Counted from the stretch's first letter, positions 7,990 to 17,307 are shown. The stretch is 64,000 bases of DNA from Irregularibacter muris (GCF_024622505.1 NZ_JANKAS010000001.1:124001-188000); one strand, 5' to 3'. The notes: a model not told the origin generated them from the sequence alone. Numbers and translations are program-made.

Positions 7990-8335
7990 TAAATATACTC
8001 CTTAATTTATAAAAAATTCAGTCCATAATTTTTGATCTATAGATCGAAAAATATACATGGCCTACCTATAAGATATCAACTTTAACAAGATATTACTTCT
8101 ATTTTCTAATAGTCTTATCCTGCAGGAAAGAAAAATATTTTTTTGTGATATTATAAATATAGGTTTATCCATAAAAGGCAAATTCCTATATCTAGATACC
8201 CTAGTTTATCATGAATTTTTTATGATATGATTATATTATGAGCTAATAGGATTATGAAACACACATTATGATTTGGAAAGAGGAGGACATTAGTAAGGTT
8301 TTGTACTTATCGTGGAATTTCTTACTAAAGATAAT

Positions 8336-9004
8336 ATGTTTAATATAATGATAGTGGAAGATAACCAAAAATTACAGAATGAAATTGGAAGTCTCTTATT
8401 ACGTAACGGCTATTCTGTTACCAAGACTATAGACTTTAGTGATATATCGAAGCAGGTAAAGGAGATTGATCCCCATTTAGTCTTGTTAGATATTAATCTT
8501 CCTAATAAAGATGGGTTCACCATTTGTACGGAAATTCGCGGCTTTTCAAAGGTACCGATTATCTTTATCACAAGCAGAGATACGAATGTTGATGAACTCA
8601 TAAGCATATCCTTAGGCGGGGATGATTTTATTACAAAGCCATATAATGCTCAAATACTCTTGGCTAGAATAAATTCACTTTTGAAGAGGGTATATCCTAA
8701 TAAAGGGGCAAGTGATTTCATAGAATATAACGGTATTACGTTAAATATATTGTCCAGCAGGATTGAAAATGAGGACAAATCAGTAGAATTGACTAAAAAC
8801 GAATTAAAGATATTTTACTATTTATTGATTCATAAAGGGAAAATTGTATCGAGGGTAGACATTATGGAATATTTGTGGGATAGTTCTTTGTTTATAAATG
8901 ATAATACCCTTACTGTAAATATCACTCGATTAAGAAATAAGCTTGGGGATATCGGAGTTTATGATTTCATAAAAACTAGAAGGGGACAGGGATATATCCT
9001 ATGA
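8336..9004 (+). CDS. bceR: Response regulator of a BceRS-type two-component system
   Basis: OmpR-family regulator. The receiver domain starts MFNIMIVEDNQKL, with acceptor Asp in HLVLLDINLPNKDG, Thr/Ser in FITSRD and Lys in FITKPY. The C-terminal winged helix carries the ELTKNELKI and RRGQGYIL segments. ATG 8336 is chosen because homologues begin at MFxIMIVEDD; GTG 8312 would add eight residues, and the good AGGAGGA at 8281-8287 is too distant from either. The stop overlaps the kinase start (ATGA). With the kinase and the BceAB transporter downstream it forms a flux-sensing resistance module against cell-wall-active peptides. Confidence 0.88.
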   Translation: MFNIMIVEDNQKLQNEIGSLLLRNGYSVTKTIDFSDISKQVKEIDPHLVLLDINLPNKDGFTICTEIRGFSKVPIIFITSRDTNVDELISISLGGDDFITKPYNAQILLARINSLLKRVYPNKGASDFIEYNGITLNILSSRIENEDKSVELTKNELKIFYYLLIHKGKIVSRVDIMEYLWDSSLFINDNTLTVNITRLRNKLGDIGVYDFIKTRRGQGYIL

Positions 9005-10020
9005 GATTTGAGGGCTATTTAAGAGAAAGAATAAAAGCTATTCTGCTGAATCTAATTGCATTGATTACCTTAAACACATTTCTTTTCAGTGTAGGAAATA
9101 CCTTTGATACAATCATCACCATTACAGTGGCTTGGATTACCGTTTATGCAATGTTTTTAATCTATGAATATCATAAAAGGAAAGTATATTATGGGAATTT
9201 GATAAAAACTGCCAACAATCTGGATAAGAAATATCTTATGGGAGAAATCATAGATCTTCCTCCTTTTAACGATGCAGTTCCTTATTATATGTTAATGAAG
9301 GAGGCTGGAAGGTCTATGCTTGAAGAAGTCAATAAAAATAAGACTCAGCGAAAGGAATACAAAGAATATATTGAGCAGTGGATTCATGAAGTAAAAACGC
9401 CCATAGCAGCCATAAAGCTAATCCAAGAGAATAACAAAACAAAGAATTCAAGAACTGTATTAGAGGAGTTAGAAATTATTGATCGATATGTTGAGCAGGC
9501 ATTATTTTATGCTAGAAGTGAGGAAGCTCAAAAGGATTATCTTATTAAAGAGATTTCCCTTAAGCAGTGTATCAATCAGGTAATCATAAGAAACAAGCAG
9601 ATGTTTATTCTTAACCATATCGATTTAAGTCTAGTTGATCTAGAGAAAAATGTTTATAGTGACAGCAAGTGGCTGGAGTTTATATTAAATCAGATTATTA
9701 TTAACGCAGTAAAATACAGGGGAAATAGCCCCTCTGTGGTTAAGATTTATACCCAGGATATTAAGCATGGTATTCAACTTGTTGTTGAGGATAATGGCAT
9801 AGGAATTCCGGTGAATGAAGTGGATCGTATATTTGAAAAGGGCTACACGGGAAGTAAAGGTAGACAAAATCATAAATCTACAGGAATAGGCCTGTATCTC
9901 TGTAAAAAACTGTGTGATAAATTAGGGCTGTTGATAGCAGCAGATTCAAAGGAAGGTTTATATACTAGAATAACAATTACCTTTCCCAAGGGAAACTTTT
10001 GTAAGGATGGAGCCGTATAG
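9001..10020 (+). CDS. bceS: Intramembrane-sensing histidine kinase, BceS type
   Basis: Kinase of 339 residues with two closely spaced N-terminal helices and almost no extracellular loop, the hallmark of BceS-like kinases that sense through the partner transporter. The dimerisation box is IEQWIHEVKTPIAAIKL (His near residue 130). The ATPase domain shows an N-box (LNQIIINAVKY), G1 (VEDNGIGIP) and G2 (STGIGLYLCKKL). ATG 9001 overlaps the regulator stop. It should phosphorylate the regulator at 8336 when BceAB handles a peptide antibiotic. Confidence 0.88.
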   Translation: MRFEGYLRERIKAILLNLIALITLNTFLFSVGNTFDTIITITVAWITVYAMFLIYEYHKRKVYYGNLIKTANNLDKKYLMGEIIDLPPFNDAVPYYMLMKEAGRSMLEEVNKNKTQRKEYKEYIEQWIHEVKTPIAAIKLIQENNKTKNSRTVLEELEIIDRYVEQALFYARSEEAQKDYLIKEISLKQCINQVIIRNKQMFILNHIDLSLVDLEKNVYSDSKWLEFILNQIIINAVKYRGNSPSVVKIYTQDIKHGIQLVVEDNGIGIPVNEVDRIFEKGYTGSKGRQNHKSTGIGLYLCKKLCDKLGLLIAADSKEGLYTRITITFPKGNFCKDGAV

Positions 10021-10021
10021 G

Positions 10022-10072
10022 CTCTTTTTTATATAATCGGAAGGTCCTACCTTCCGATTATATAAAAAAGAG
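10022..10072. terminator. Perfect 23-bp hairpin terminator
   Basis: Bases 10022-10044 and 10050-10072 are perfect complements around a five-base loop, with a U-tract built into the stem, so it can work in both directions. It separates the regulatory genes from the transporter genes, which then need their own promoter. Confidence 0.8.
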
Positions 10073-10190
10073 GTTGTAGAGAAGTATCCTCTGCCCTATT
10101 AGGAAGATGCTCAGAGGGCATATTTGCCATTGCCGAAGGGAACCTAGGGTTTCCTAACCGAAGCAGCCAAGCTACTCTTTTTTTACTAAG

Positions 10191-10219
10191 TGACAAATTT
10201 GTAACCTTAAAGTAAGGTT
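10191..10219 (+). promoter_or_regulatory. Candidate BceR binding box before bceAB
   Basis: TGACA-AATT-TGTAA (10191-10204) fits the TnACA-N4-TGTAA inverted-repeat consensus described for BceR-like regulators. A second inverted repeat, AACCTTA-AAG-TAAGGTT (10203-10219), overlaps its end. A TACAAT -10-like hexamer sits at 10249-10254 without a good -35 box, as expected at an activator-dependent promoter; this part is weak because it lies very close to the start codon. Confidence 0.6.
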
Positions 10220-10272
10220 TAATCGAATCAGATCGTGAAAAAATCAGGTACAATGGAATGGAGGTGAGGGGA

Positions 10273-11040
10273 TTGGAAAAGATATTAGATTTAAAAAATG
10301 TAGAAAAATATTATGGAAACAAGGGAAATGTAGTAAAGGCTATTGATGACATAAGCTTTCATGTTTCTAGGGGAGAGTTTGTCGGTGTGATGGGTCCCTC
10401 TGGTTCCGGTAAGACAACTTTACTGAACATCATATCTACTATTGATGAGGTAAGCTCAGGACATATCTATGTAGATGGGAATGATTTAACAAAAATTAAT
10501 CAGAAGGATATTGCTAAATTTAGGAGGGAAAACCTAGGCTTTATCTTTCAAGATTTTAACCTTCTGGATACTTTAACAATCCATGAGAACATAGCTCTGG
10601 CACTTACGATTAATAGACATAAAAAGCATGAGATTGACAGTAAGGTGAAAGCTGTAGCTATCGAACTGGGCATAGAGGAGATTCTTCCAAAGTATCCTTA
10701 TGAAGTTTCAGGTGGGCAAAAGCAGCGCTGTGCCTGTGCTAGGGCCTTAATAACAAATCCAAAACTTATTTTGGCAGATGAACCCACAGGAGCTTTGGAT
10801 TCCAGGTCAGCCCAAATGCTGATAGAAATGATTTCACACTTAAATAGGGAATTGGAGGCAACTATTTTAATGGTTACACATGATTCCTTTACAGCAAGCT
10901 ATTGCGATAGAATCTTATTCATTAAGGACGGTAAAATCTTTACTGAGTTTGCAAAGGGACAAAATACTCGCAAGCAATTCTTTAATCAGATTTTAGATGT
11001 GGTGGCTCTGCTAGGAGGCGATGTTCGAGATGTACGCTAA
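10273..11040 (+). CDS. bceA: BceA-type ABC ATP-binding protein
   Basis: ATPase of 255 residues in the MacB/LolD/BceA class. It has Walker A GPSGSGKTTLLN, Q-loop FIFQDFNLLD, signature VSGGQKQRCACARAL, Walker B LILADEPTGALD and H-loop VTHD. The LDTLTIHENIALAL stretch after the Q-loop is typical of BceA. TTG 10273 follows GGAGGTGA by five bases; ATG 10258 lies upstream of that site. It overlaps the permease start. Together with the large permease it removes peptide antibiotics from their lipid targets. A candidate regulator box lies 70 bases upstream. Confidence 0.88.
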   Translation: MEKILDLKNVEKYYGNKGNVVKAIDDISFHVSRGEFVGVMGPSGSGKTTLLNIISTIDEVSSGHIYVDGNDLTKINQKDIAKFRRENLGFIFQDFNLLDTLTIHENIALALTINRHKKHEIDSKVKAVAIELGIEEILPKYPYEVSGGQKQRCACARALITNPKLILADEPTGALDSRSAQMLIEMISHLNRELEATILMVTHDSFTASYCDRILFIKDGKIFTEFAKGQNTRKQFFNQILDVVALLGGDVRDVR

Positions 11041-13075
11041 ATTGGCATTAAACAATGCAAAACGTTCCTTAAAAGACTACGTCATTTATTTTGTTACATT
11101 AACAATATGTGTAAGTCTATTCTATGCATTTTTATCCTTATCAAGTGCACATTATGAATTGATAACAGAGGACTCTTATAATTTTGAAATGCTAAAGCAG
11201 ATAATGAAATACGCAACCTATGTAATAACAGGCTTACTGATTGTTCTGATTGGTTATGTGAATAAATATATGATAAAAAGACGCAAACGAGAGTTTGCTA
11301 CTTATATGCTATTAGGCATTCCACAAAAAAACGTGGCGTTTATGTTTTTTATTGAAACGCTGATCATGGGGATTGTGTCCATTATATTAGGTGTCTTCTT
11401 GGGCACTTTGTTTTCCCAGGTTGTTACAGCTTTAATCCTTATGACAGCAGAACAGGATATTCTATTTTCCTTTAAACTATATATAGATACTGTGTTAATC
11501 ACTTTTATCTTTTTTATTGCAATGTTCTGTTTTATCGGATTCTTAAATATGCATTCCTTAAACAAATCTAAATTAATTAATATGTTAAATGATGAAAAAA
11601 TAACAGAATTTAAATTCAAAAGAGGTAAGGCAATTTATATTAGTGTATTTATTGCAGCGGTTCTCTTATATATACTTTGCGGTTACTCTATTCACAGAGT
11701 ATTACAGGGAGTGGGTAATTCCAATCTTATCCAGGGGAACAAAATGACTTATATAGCATTTGCACTAGTAGCTTTTATTGCAGGAACATATGGATTGTTT
11801 TATTCTTTGGCCTATATAGTCATACTTATTAAAGAAAGGTGGATTACATTTAAGTACGAGTATACAAACCTATTCTTAATTGGGACAATTGTTTCTAAAA
11901 TAAAAACAGCGCCATTTTTAATGGCTACCATCACATTAACTTTTTTAGGGGCAGCCTTAAGTTTTACCTTGACGCTTTTACTATCCCAATGGAGCTTAGG
12001 ATATTTAGAAAATCGAATTCCTTTTGATATGGCTATAAGTAGTAAGTTAAATAGTATAAAGGAAGTAGAGAATGTATCAAAAATAGACTATGGTGATATT
12101 GTAAAGTATTTAGGCAGCCAACCTTACAATGTAGAAGATTATTCTCAGGTGGAGAAATACTTTGTTTACGATGAGGAGCTTTATACTAAAGGTGCAAATG
12201 ATATGCCGCCACTGGCAATCGGATTAAGTGATTATAATCAGCTAAGAAAAATGCTTGGTTATAAGGAAATAAAATTGAAAAATAATGAATTTACCACCCA
12301 ATGGATAACCACAGAGGATAATAAATTTATTGAAGAATATATTGAGGACCATTCAACATTGAATATAAAGGGTCATAAACTAAAAACTAGCCCCATTCCT
12401 TATTATAAGGAATCCATTGGACATTATATTTATGATTCTTTTCTAGGAGGACTTATTGTTTTACCCGATGAGTGGTGCGAAAGTTTGACCTTAGCAAACA
12501 AGGATTTTTATGCAACTACAACGAAAAAAATTAGCTTTGATGAGGCAATACAGCTAGAACAAGAGTATATCCCAAATTGGTTCATGAATAATTATAAAAA
12601 CATCCTTAATAGAGAGCACCAAGCAAGTCCCTTGATTATTCGATTAAAGGTAGCAGAAACCAATGTAATATTAAATTCCACATTGGGAATGAGAATTCTT
12701 GGAATATATGGAGGGACTGTTTTACTAATGATTAGCTTAACAGTATTAGCCCTGCAGCAGCTATCAGACTCAATCGAGCATAAAGGAAGATATCATATAT
12801 TAAGAAAGCTAGGTATAGATAATAAACAAATTGGCAGAATCATTTTCAAACAAATATCCATATATTTTATTATCCCAATAGTATTAGCTGTCATTGGTTT
12901 CTATATCTTCCTATACACCTTTCAGTCTGCAAATAGTGCGGTGATTGATTTATATATTGGCGATAAAGCTTTTATATTTAATATCAGTATCTCTTTGTTA
13001 TTAATTATCGCTATATATATGTGCTATTTTGTAGCTACCTATTATACTTTCAAGCGAAATATTGATTGTAAATAA
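11030..13075 (+). CDS. bceB: BceB-type ABC permease with large extracellular domain
   Basis: FtsX-type permease of about 681 residues with ten expected helices. Helices 1-4 form the first FtsX unit (residues near 15-200), and helices 8-10 end the protein. Between helices 7 and 8 lies a soluble domain of about 220 residues that binds the antibiotic complex in this family. ATG 11030 is preferred because AGGAGG (11013-11018) is too close to ATG 11021. The gene overlaps bceA by eleven bases. It also signals to the BceS kinase in known systems. No ribosome site or terminator conflicts were seen; no hairpin follows directly. Confidence 0.86.
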   Translation: MYAKLALNNAKRSLKDYVIYFVTLTICVSLFYAFLSLSSAHYELITEDSYNFEMLKQIMKYATYVITGLLIVLIGYVNKYMIKRRKREFATYMLLGIPQKNVAFMFFIETLIMGIVSIILGVFLGTLFSQVVTALILMTAEQDILFSFKLYIDTVLITFIFFIAMFCFIGFLNMHSLNKSKLINMLNDEKITEFKFKRGKAIYISVFIAAVLLYILCGYSIHRVLQGVGNSNLIQGNKMTYIAFALVAFIAGTYGLFYSLAYIVILIKERWITFKYEYTNLFLIGTIVSKIKTAPFLMATITLTFLGAALSFTLTLLLSQWSLGYLENRIPFDMAISSKLNSIKEVENVSKIDYGDIVKYLGSQPYNVEDYSQVEKYFVYDEELYTKGANDMPPLAIGLSDYNQLRKMLGYKEIKLKNNEFTTQWITTEDNKFIEEYIEDHSTLNIKGHKLKTSPIPYYKESIGHYIYDSFLGGLIVLPDEWCESLTLANKDFYATTTKKISFDEAIQLEQEYIPNWFMNNYKNILNREHQASPLIIRLKVAETNVILNSTLGMRILGIYGGTVLLMISLTVLALQQLSDSIEHKGRYHILRKLGIDNKQIGRIIFKQISIYFIIPIVLAVIGFYIFLYTFQSANSAVIDLYIGDKAFIFNISISLLLIIAIYMCYFVATYYTFKRNIDCK

Positions 13076-13661
13076 TGGGCAAACTGGGATACTTTATGCA
13101 TAGGATAAGCCAGCAATTATTAATTGGGATTCAGAGATATCCTGTAGAAAGGATGTTCGCCATGATCTTGTGATGTATATAAAAATATAGCTATAAGGAA
13201 ATAGAATGATTGGTTTAAAACACTAGCAATGGTGTTTTTTTCTAATGCAAAATAGAGAGACTGTAACACAAGAAAATGAACAAAATAGCACAATGGATAT
13301 GGGTAACACCAAATTTTATGTGATTTCAAAATTGGTAGGTATCACTTCAATATCTGATTGAGCCATTGATACAAAAAGATGTGGAACCGATGGTCAATGG
13401 ATTCTTCAATAAAAAACAGACAAGTGAATAGCTGGAAACCCTATTGAGGAATGGTATAATAGACTTGATAGAAATGATTTGCTTTGGAAAGGGGCTAACT
13501 TTGGGATTGTACAAAAATTTCCATTGATCTGCCTATTGACGAAGCAGGCAAAGATGAATATGTAAATAGGTGATAAAAATATAGAATTTATGAAATTTTG
13601 TATTATTATGATAAAATGTACAAATATGCAAATATATAAAGATAAAAAGTTAGGTGATCTA
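13076..13661 (+). pseudogene. Gap with degraded coding traces
   Basis: Nearly 590 bases without an intact gene. Several frames contain protein-like stretches broken by stops: TVTQENEQNSTMDMGN (about 13260-13308), EPLIQKDVEPMVNGFFNKKQ (about 13360-13420) and SIDLPIDEAGKDEYVNR before a stop near 13573. They could be parts of one or more decayed genes; I do not recognise the families. The last 50 bases hold the DegV ribosome site. Confidence 0.35.
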
Positions 13662-14534
13662 ATGACAAAGTTAATTATTGATACGACCTGTGACAGAAAT
13701 GACGAAATGTTAAATGATCCAAATTTAGAGATTATCCCACTACATATTACTCTAGATAATGAGACCTATTTAGATGGAGAAGAAATTCAACTCCACACAG
13801 TTTATGATTATATGCGAGCAGAGAAAGTACCTAAGACTTCTCAAATTTCTTATGATTCTATCACGAAGACCTTAAATAAATGTATTTCAGAAGGTCATGA
13901 TATTATCTATATGGCATTTTCATCTAAGCTATCAGGAACATATAGTTTTGCAAGTCAAATTTTTGAAGATTATAAAACCAAGTACCCAAATACAAAGTTT
14001 GAGCTTATTGATTCAAAAGGCGGTGCAGGAGGTGGCGCTCTTATTGCATTGCAAGCACTCAAAATGATTAAAAGAGGATTTGCTTTTCAAGACATCGTCC
14101 ATCATATAAAGTGGAGCATTGACCATGTAATTTATCATTTTACTCTAAAAGATTTAAAGTGGCTAGTTTTAGGGGGGAGATTAAACAAGGTAGCAGGCTA
14201 TATTGGCTCTACCCTTCATATAAAACCCTATTTAGTTGTGGAAGATGGATTGATAAAAGTAAAAGAGCTTATTCGGGGGCAAAAAAGAATCTACAAAAAA
14301 ATCTTGAATGACGTAAAAAACGGTGTTGGAAAATTTGTAGATCAGACAATCGCCATTAGCCATGCAGATGATGAAGAAACAGCTAGATATATAGAAACAA
14401 AAATAAAAGAAATGATTCCTGAATGTAAAACCATTGTATTTGAAATTGGGGCAGTTTTAGGTTCTCATTTGGGTATCGGTGGTATAGGTATTTTTTATTA
14501 TAATGAGAAACCTGTAGAATACCAATATGAGTAG
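13662..14534 (+). CDS. DegV family fatty-acid-binding protein
   Basis: Protein of 290 residues. Family motifs are TTCDRNDEML near the N-terminus, TSQISYDS (residues about 62-69), SSKLSGTYSFA, DSKGGAGGGAL, GGRLNKVAGYIGS and SHADDEE. DegV/FakB proteins bind a fatty acid and present it to the kinase FakA for phosphorylation; no FakA gene is seen nearby. ATG 13662 follows TTAGGTGAT; the longer frame from 13590 has an atypical N-terminus. It is a single-gene unit with a hairpin downstream. Confidence 0.87.
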   Translation: MTKLIIDTTCDRNDEMLNDPNLEIIPLHITLDNETYLDGEEIQLHTVYDYMRAEKVPKTSQISYDSITKTLNKCISEGHDIIYMAFSSKLSGTYSFASQIFEDYKTKYPNTKFELIDSKGGAGGGALIALQALKMIKRGFAFQDIVHHIKWSIDHVIYHFTLKDLKWLVLGGRLNKVAGYIGSTLHIKPYLVVEDGLIKVKELIRGQKRIYKKILNDVKNGVGKFVDQTIAISHADDEETARYIETKIKEMIPECKTIVFEIGAVLGSHLGIGGIGIFYYNEKPVEYQYE

Positions 14535-14621
14535 GGGAATGATAAGGTTCCCTTAGCGTAGTACATGAAAAATAATGGTTAGAAATTTTTGCTGATTTAA
14601 CTATAAAAGTAGTTTATTGAT

Positions 14622-14650
14622 AAGAGTTGCTATAGGGTAGCTCTTTTTTT
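14622..14650 (+). terminator. Terminator after degV
   Basis: AAGAGTTGCTA pairs with TAGCTCTT (with G-U pairs) around a short loop and is followed by seven T. Confidence 0.65.
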
Positions 14651-14693
14651 ATGCCATAAAGGGGTACTTATAATGAACAAAAAAACATTTCAT

Positions 14694-15233
14694 CTACGAT
14701 GAAGGCATGCCCCGTTGGATCCATTTGAGAAATCCTGTTTCCTCACGCTCTTTCTTACTCATTTTTACATATACTTTAAAATGATAGAGTATGCCGTAAA
14801 AGAGTACAGGAATAAAACCAACATTAAAATAGACATCTTTAAAATCAAATGTAAACCAGTCAAATAACCGAATAAAATCCCAACTCCCACCCCAAAAGAC
14901 AACATCGATAAAAGAACACGAGATGCCAGCGATATAACACACTAACATGATTTTTAAGAGTCCTTTTCTTTCCATCCAAAGAGAAGAAAAATAACGATAA
15001 ATAACTATAGTAAAGAGAAATGCGCAAATTTGAATGATTACCATAGAGAAAACCGACATTTTGTAATCAAAAAGGCTGGCAAGCCATGTTAAATTGGTAT
15101 TTTGGACGGGACGGAAAAGTAAAATATTTGGAAGTAAAATAAATTCCACGCCTATAGAATAACGTGTTATCAATATTTTTGCTATTTGATCTATCAAAAT
15201 CAAAACAAGAGATATCATAAGGGGCTTTTTCAT
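14694..15233 (-). CDS. Divergent signal peptidase II (LspA)-like membrane protein
   Basis: Protein of 179 residues with four to five helices. LspA landmarks are visible: LILIDQIAKILI in helix 1, QNTNLTWLASLF in place of the N-x-G-A-F loop, and SCSFIDVVFWGGSWDFI, which holds the first catalytic Asp. The second catalytic motif, normally FNxAD, reads FNVGF, so the Asp appears to be lost. LspA cleaves prolipoprotein signal peptides; this copy may be inactive or have another role. ATG 15233 has AAGGAGACC upstream; the frame continuing to 15416 has an untypical N-terminus and no ribosome site. Confidence 0.7.
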   Translation of the reverse strand: MKKPLMISLVLILIDQIAKILITRYSIGVEFILLPNILLFRPVQNTNLTWLASLFDYKMSVFSMVIIQICAFLFTIVIYRYFSSLWMERKGLLKIMLVCYIAGISCSFIDVVFWGGSWDFIRLFDWFTFDFKDVYFNVGFIPVLFYGILYHFKVYVKMSKKEREETGFLKWIQRGMPSS

Positions 15234-15320
15234 AATGGTCTCCTTAGATTGTTTTAATTTTAGTCTCTCACAAAGTATGTGTGAAATCAAGAAGATACTG
15301 TAATTAATTTGTGACAATAG

Positions 15321-15515
15321 GAGGGCATTGCAGAGATAGAAGCACTTTGCGAACGAGTTGGGATTATCCAGCAGGGAAAAATTATTGAATCTGGTACTCT
15401 TGAGGAATTTCGTCATTTAACACGGACAACTGTCATCACAGACCTTTCTAAACCTATAAGCTTGAATTTATTGGATGAAGATGTCGTAGTATTGAATAAA
15501 ATTGATATAAAATAA
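15321..15515 (+). pseudogene. C-terminal fragment of an ABC transporter ATPase
   Basis: An open stretch without start reads AEIEALCERVGIIQQG, then KIIESGTLEEFRHLTRTT, then VITDLSKPISLNLL, and ends at TAA 15513-15515. It aligns with the same region of the intact ATPase at 16404 (SEVESLCDRVSIIRQG, ESGTLGDLRHLTRTT). All nucleotide-binding motifs are missing, so it is the decayed end of a paralogous or earlier copy of the exporter. Confidence 0.75.
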
Positions 15516-15595
15516 TAAAAAGTTTAAAAGAAGAGATATACAACAACAATAATCTTGATGATGTTGTTATGGAAGAGCGTCTTAATATGATCAGT

Positions 15596-15646
15596 AAAAT
15601 CCACCTTACAATTTAGATATCATATCTAAATTGTAAGGTGGATTTT
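15596..15646. terminator. Near-perfect bidirectional hairpin
   Basis: ATCCACCTTACAATTTAGATAT (15599-15620) and its exact complement (15622-15643) flank one unpaired base. A-runs on the left and T-runs on the right extend the stem and allow termination in both directions, here mainly for the tetR gene. Confidence 0.75.
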
Positions 15647-15665
15647 TGAAAAAGAATTTATAATA

Positions 15666-16256
15666 CTAATCTTTAATAGGCTGCCCAGCTAGTCCATATA
15701 GCATTAAATCAAATAATTCTTTTAATAAGTCTTTTTTTCCGTTTATTAGGATTTCATGTTCCTTAGCTAGATTTTGATACATTTTTAGATATACCATGGC
15801 TGCTTCAATGGAAATTTCTCTACCTATGTACCCCTCAGTACGTCCTTTTTTAATAAATAATTCAACGATATAAGGATATCTAACTTCATAAAAGTCATCG
15901 ATTAGTTTCTTGATTTCAGGATCAGTATCTAATGTAGTTAAAAGCGCTAAATTGGTTTGATCAATAAAATCATCTTTCATTGAAATGGTACGTTTCATCA
16001 ATTCAGGAAAAGGCAAATTACTTTCCCATAGTTCTTTTCTTTCTTTCCAGCTATTTTCAAGGAGATTTATGATGACATCTTTTATTAGAGCCTCCTTGCT
16101 TCCAAAATAATTATAAATACTTGCAGGTGCAACGCCTGCTTTTTGTGCAATTTCATTGATGCTAGTTTTATCTGTGCTATAAGTAGTGAAGAGATCTAAT
16201 GCTGCAGTTCGTATTTTATCTTTTTTCAGCTCTGAACGACGTTGGTATCCATTCAT
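15666..16256 (-). CDS. TetR family repressor of the adjacent ABC exporter
   Basis: Protein of 196 residues. The N-terminal TetR helix-turn-helix is clear: IRTAALDLFTTYSTDKTSINEIAQKAGV, then ASIYNYFGSKEALIKDV (cited in parts). The C-terminal ligand domain is poorly conserved, as usual. ATG 16256 follows GGAGGTGAAAATTC. The gene is divergent from the exporter at 16404; the shared spacer has two good promoters and a perfect palindrome, so it most likely represses both genes and is released by an exporter substrate. Confidence 0.85.
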   Translation of the reverse strand: MNGYQRRSELKKDKIRTAALDLFTTYSTDKTSINEIAQKAGVAPASIYNYFGSKEALIKDVIINLLENSWKERKELWESNLPFPELMKRTISMKDDFIDQTNLALLTTLDTDPEIKKLIDDFYEVRYPYIVELFIKKGRTEGYIGREISIEAAMVYLKMYQNLAKEHEILINGKKDLLKELFDLMLYGLAGQPIKD

Positions 16257-16275
16257 GAATTTTCACCTCCATTCA

Positions 16276-16304
16276 ATCATACAAAAAGTTTTATCATGAG
16301 TCAA
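16276..16304 (-). promoter_or_regulatory. Promoter for tetR gene
   Basis: Minus-strand TTGACT (16304-16299) and TATGAT (16281-16276) with a 17-base spacer, about 20 bases before the start codon. Confidence 0.72.
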
Positions 16305-16324
16305 TATAAATTATATAAAACTTA

Positions 16325-16371
16325 TTGACAAAAAATATTTAGCTATATATTATAGAGTTATATAATATAAC
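16325..16371 (+). promoter_or_regulatory. Promoter and palindromic operator of the ABC exporter
   Basis: TTGACA (16325-16330), a 17-base spacer and TATTAT (16348-16353). Just downstream lies the perfect 15-base palindrome GTTATATAATATAAC (16357-16371), covering the expected transcript start, a typical place for a TetR-type operator. Confidence 0.7.
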
Positions 16372-16403
16372 ATTATAAAACATATAAAATGGGAGAGGTG
16401 TAT

Positions 16404-17306
16404 ATGGATATTATTCATATTCAAAATCTGACCAAGTCTTTTGGAAAGACTCAGGTTCTAAAAGGAATTAATCTTACAGTGAAGAAAGGGGAAGTGCACG
16501 GTTTTATTGGGCCCAATGGTGCTGGAAAATCGACGACAATTCGTATCTTGTTAGGAATTTTGAGAAGAACAGGGGGAGAGATATCTTTGTTTGGGAAAGA
16601 TCCATGGCAGGATGCTGTGGAGCTGCACCACAGGTTAGTCTATGTTTCCGGCGATGTTACCTTGTGGCCGGATTTATCGGGAGGAGAAGTGATTGATCTT
16701 CTTGGACGACTTCATGGAGGACTTAATATTTCTAAGAAAAATGAGCTTATAGAGCGCTTTCAATTAGATCCAACCAAAAAGAGTAGAACTTATTCTAAAG
16801 GAAATCGTCAGAAAGTGGCACTGGTAGCGGCTTTTTCCTGTGAAGCGGAATTATATCTTTTGGATGAACCTACATCAGGGCTGGATCCATTAATGGAGGT
16901 AATTTTTCAGGAATATGTAGCAGAAATAAAAAAAGCCGGGAAAACGGTACTTCTTTCAAGCCATATTCTATCAGAGGTAGAAAGTCTTTGCGACAGAGTC
17001 AGTATTATCCGACAAGGACAAATTGTAGAGTCGGGAACCTTAGGTGATTTACGTCATTTAACCCGTACAACAGTCCATGTAGAAATTAGTAAGCCTGCTG
17101 TTAATCTGAAAAACTTGCCTGGAGTTTACGGTATATCTAGAGATGGATTGAAGTATGGCTTTTCTGTGGATTCAAATGCAATGACCAAAGTGATGGAGTT
17201 GCTGTTGCCTCTAGGAATGAAATCCTTGACGGTTGAACCTCCCAGCTTGGAAGAACTCTTTATGCGTCATTATGGTGATGATATTGGTGAAAAAGGAGGA
17301 GCATAG
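16404..17306 (+). CDS. ABC transporter ATP-binding protein, antibiotic exporter type
   Basis: ATPase of 300 residues. Walker A is GPNGAGKST, the signature region is TYSKGNRQKVALVAAF, Walker B is LYLLDEPTSGLDP and the H-loop is LSSH. The C-terminal extension of about 80 residues is typical for DrrA-like drug exporters. ATG 16404 follows GGGAGAGGTG; ATG 16389 lies inside that site's upstream part. Spacing to the permease is one base, so it is an operon. A broken paralogue fragment sits at 15321. Confidence 0.88.
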   Translation: MDIIHIQNLTKSFGKTQVLKGINLTVKKGEVHGFIGPNGAGKSTTIRILLGILRRTGGEISLFGKDPWQDAVELHHRLVYVSGDVTLWPDLSGGEVIDLLGRLHGGLNISKKNELIERFQLDPTKKSRTYSKGNRQKVALVAAFSCEAELYLLDEPTSGLDPLMEVIFQEYVAEIKKAGKTVLLSSHILSEVESLCDRVSIIRQGQIVESGTLGDLRHLTRTTVHVEISKPAVNLKNLPGVYGISRDGLKYGFSVDSNAMTKVMELLLPLGMKSLTVEPPSLEELFMRHYGDDIGEKGGA

Positions 17307-17307
17307 A

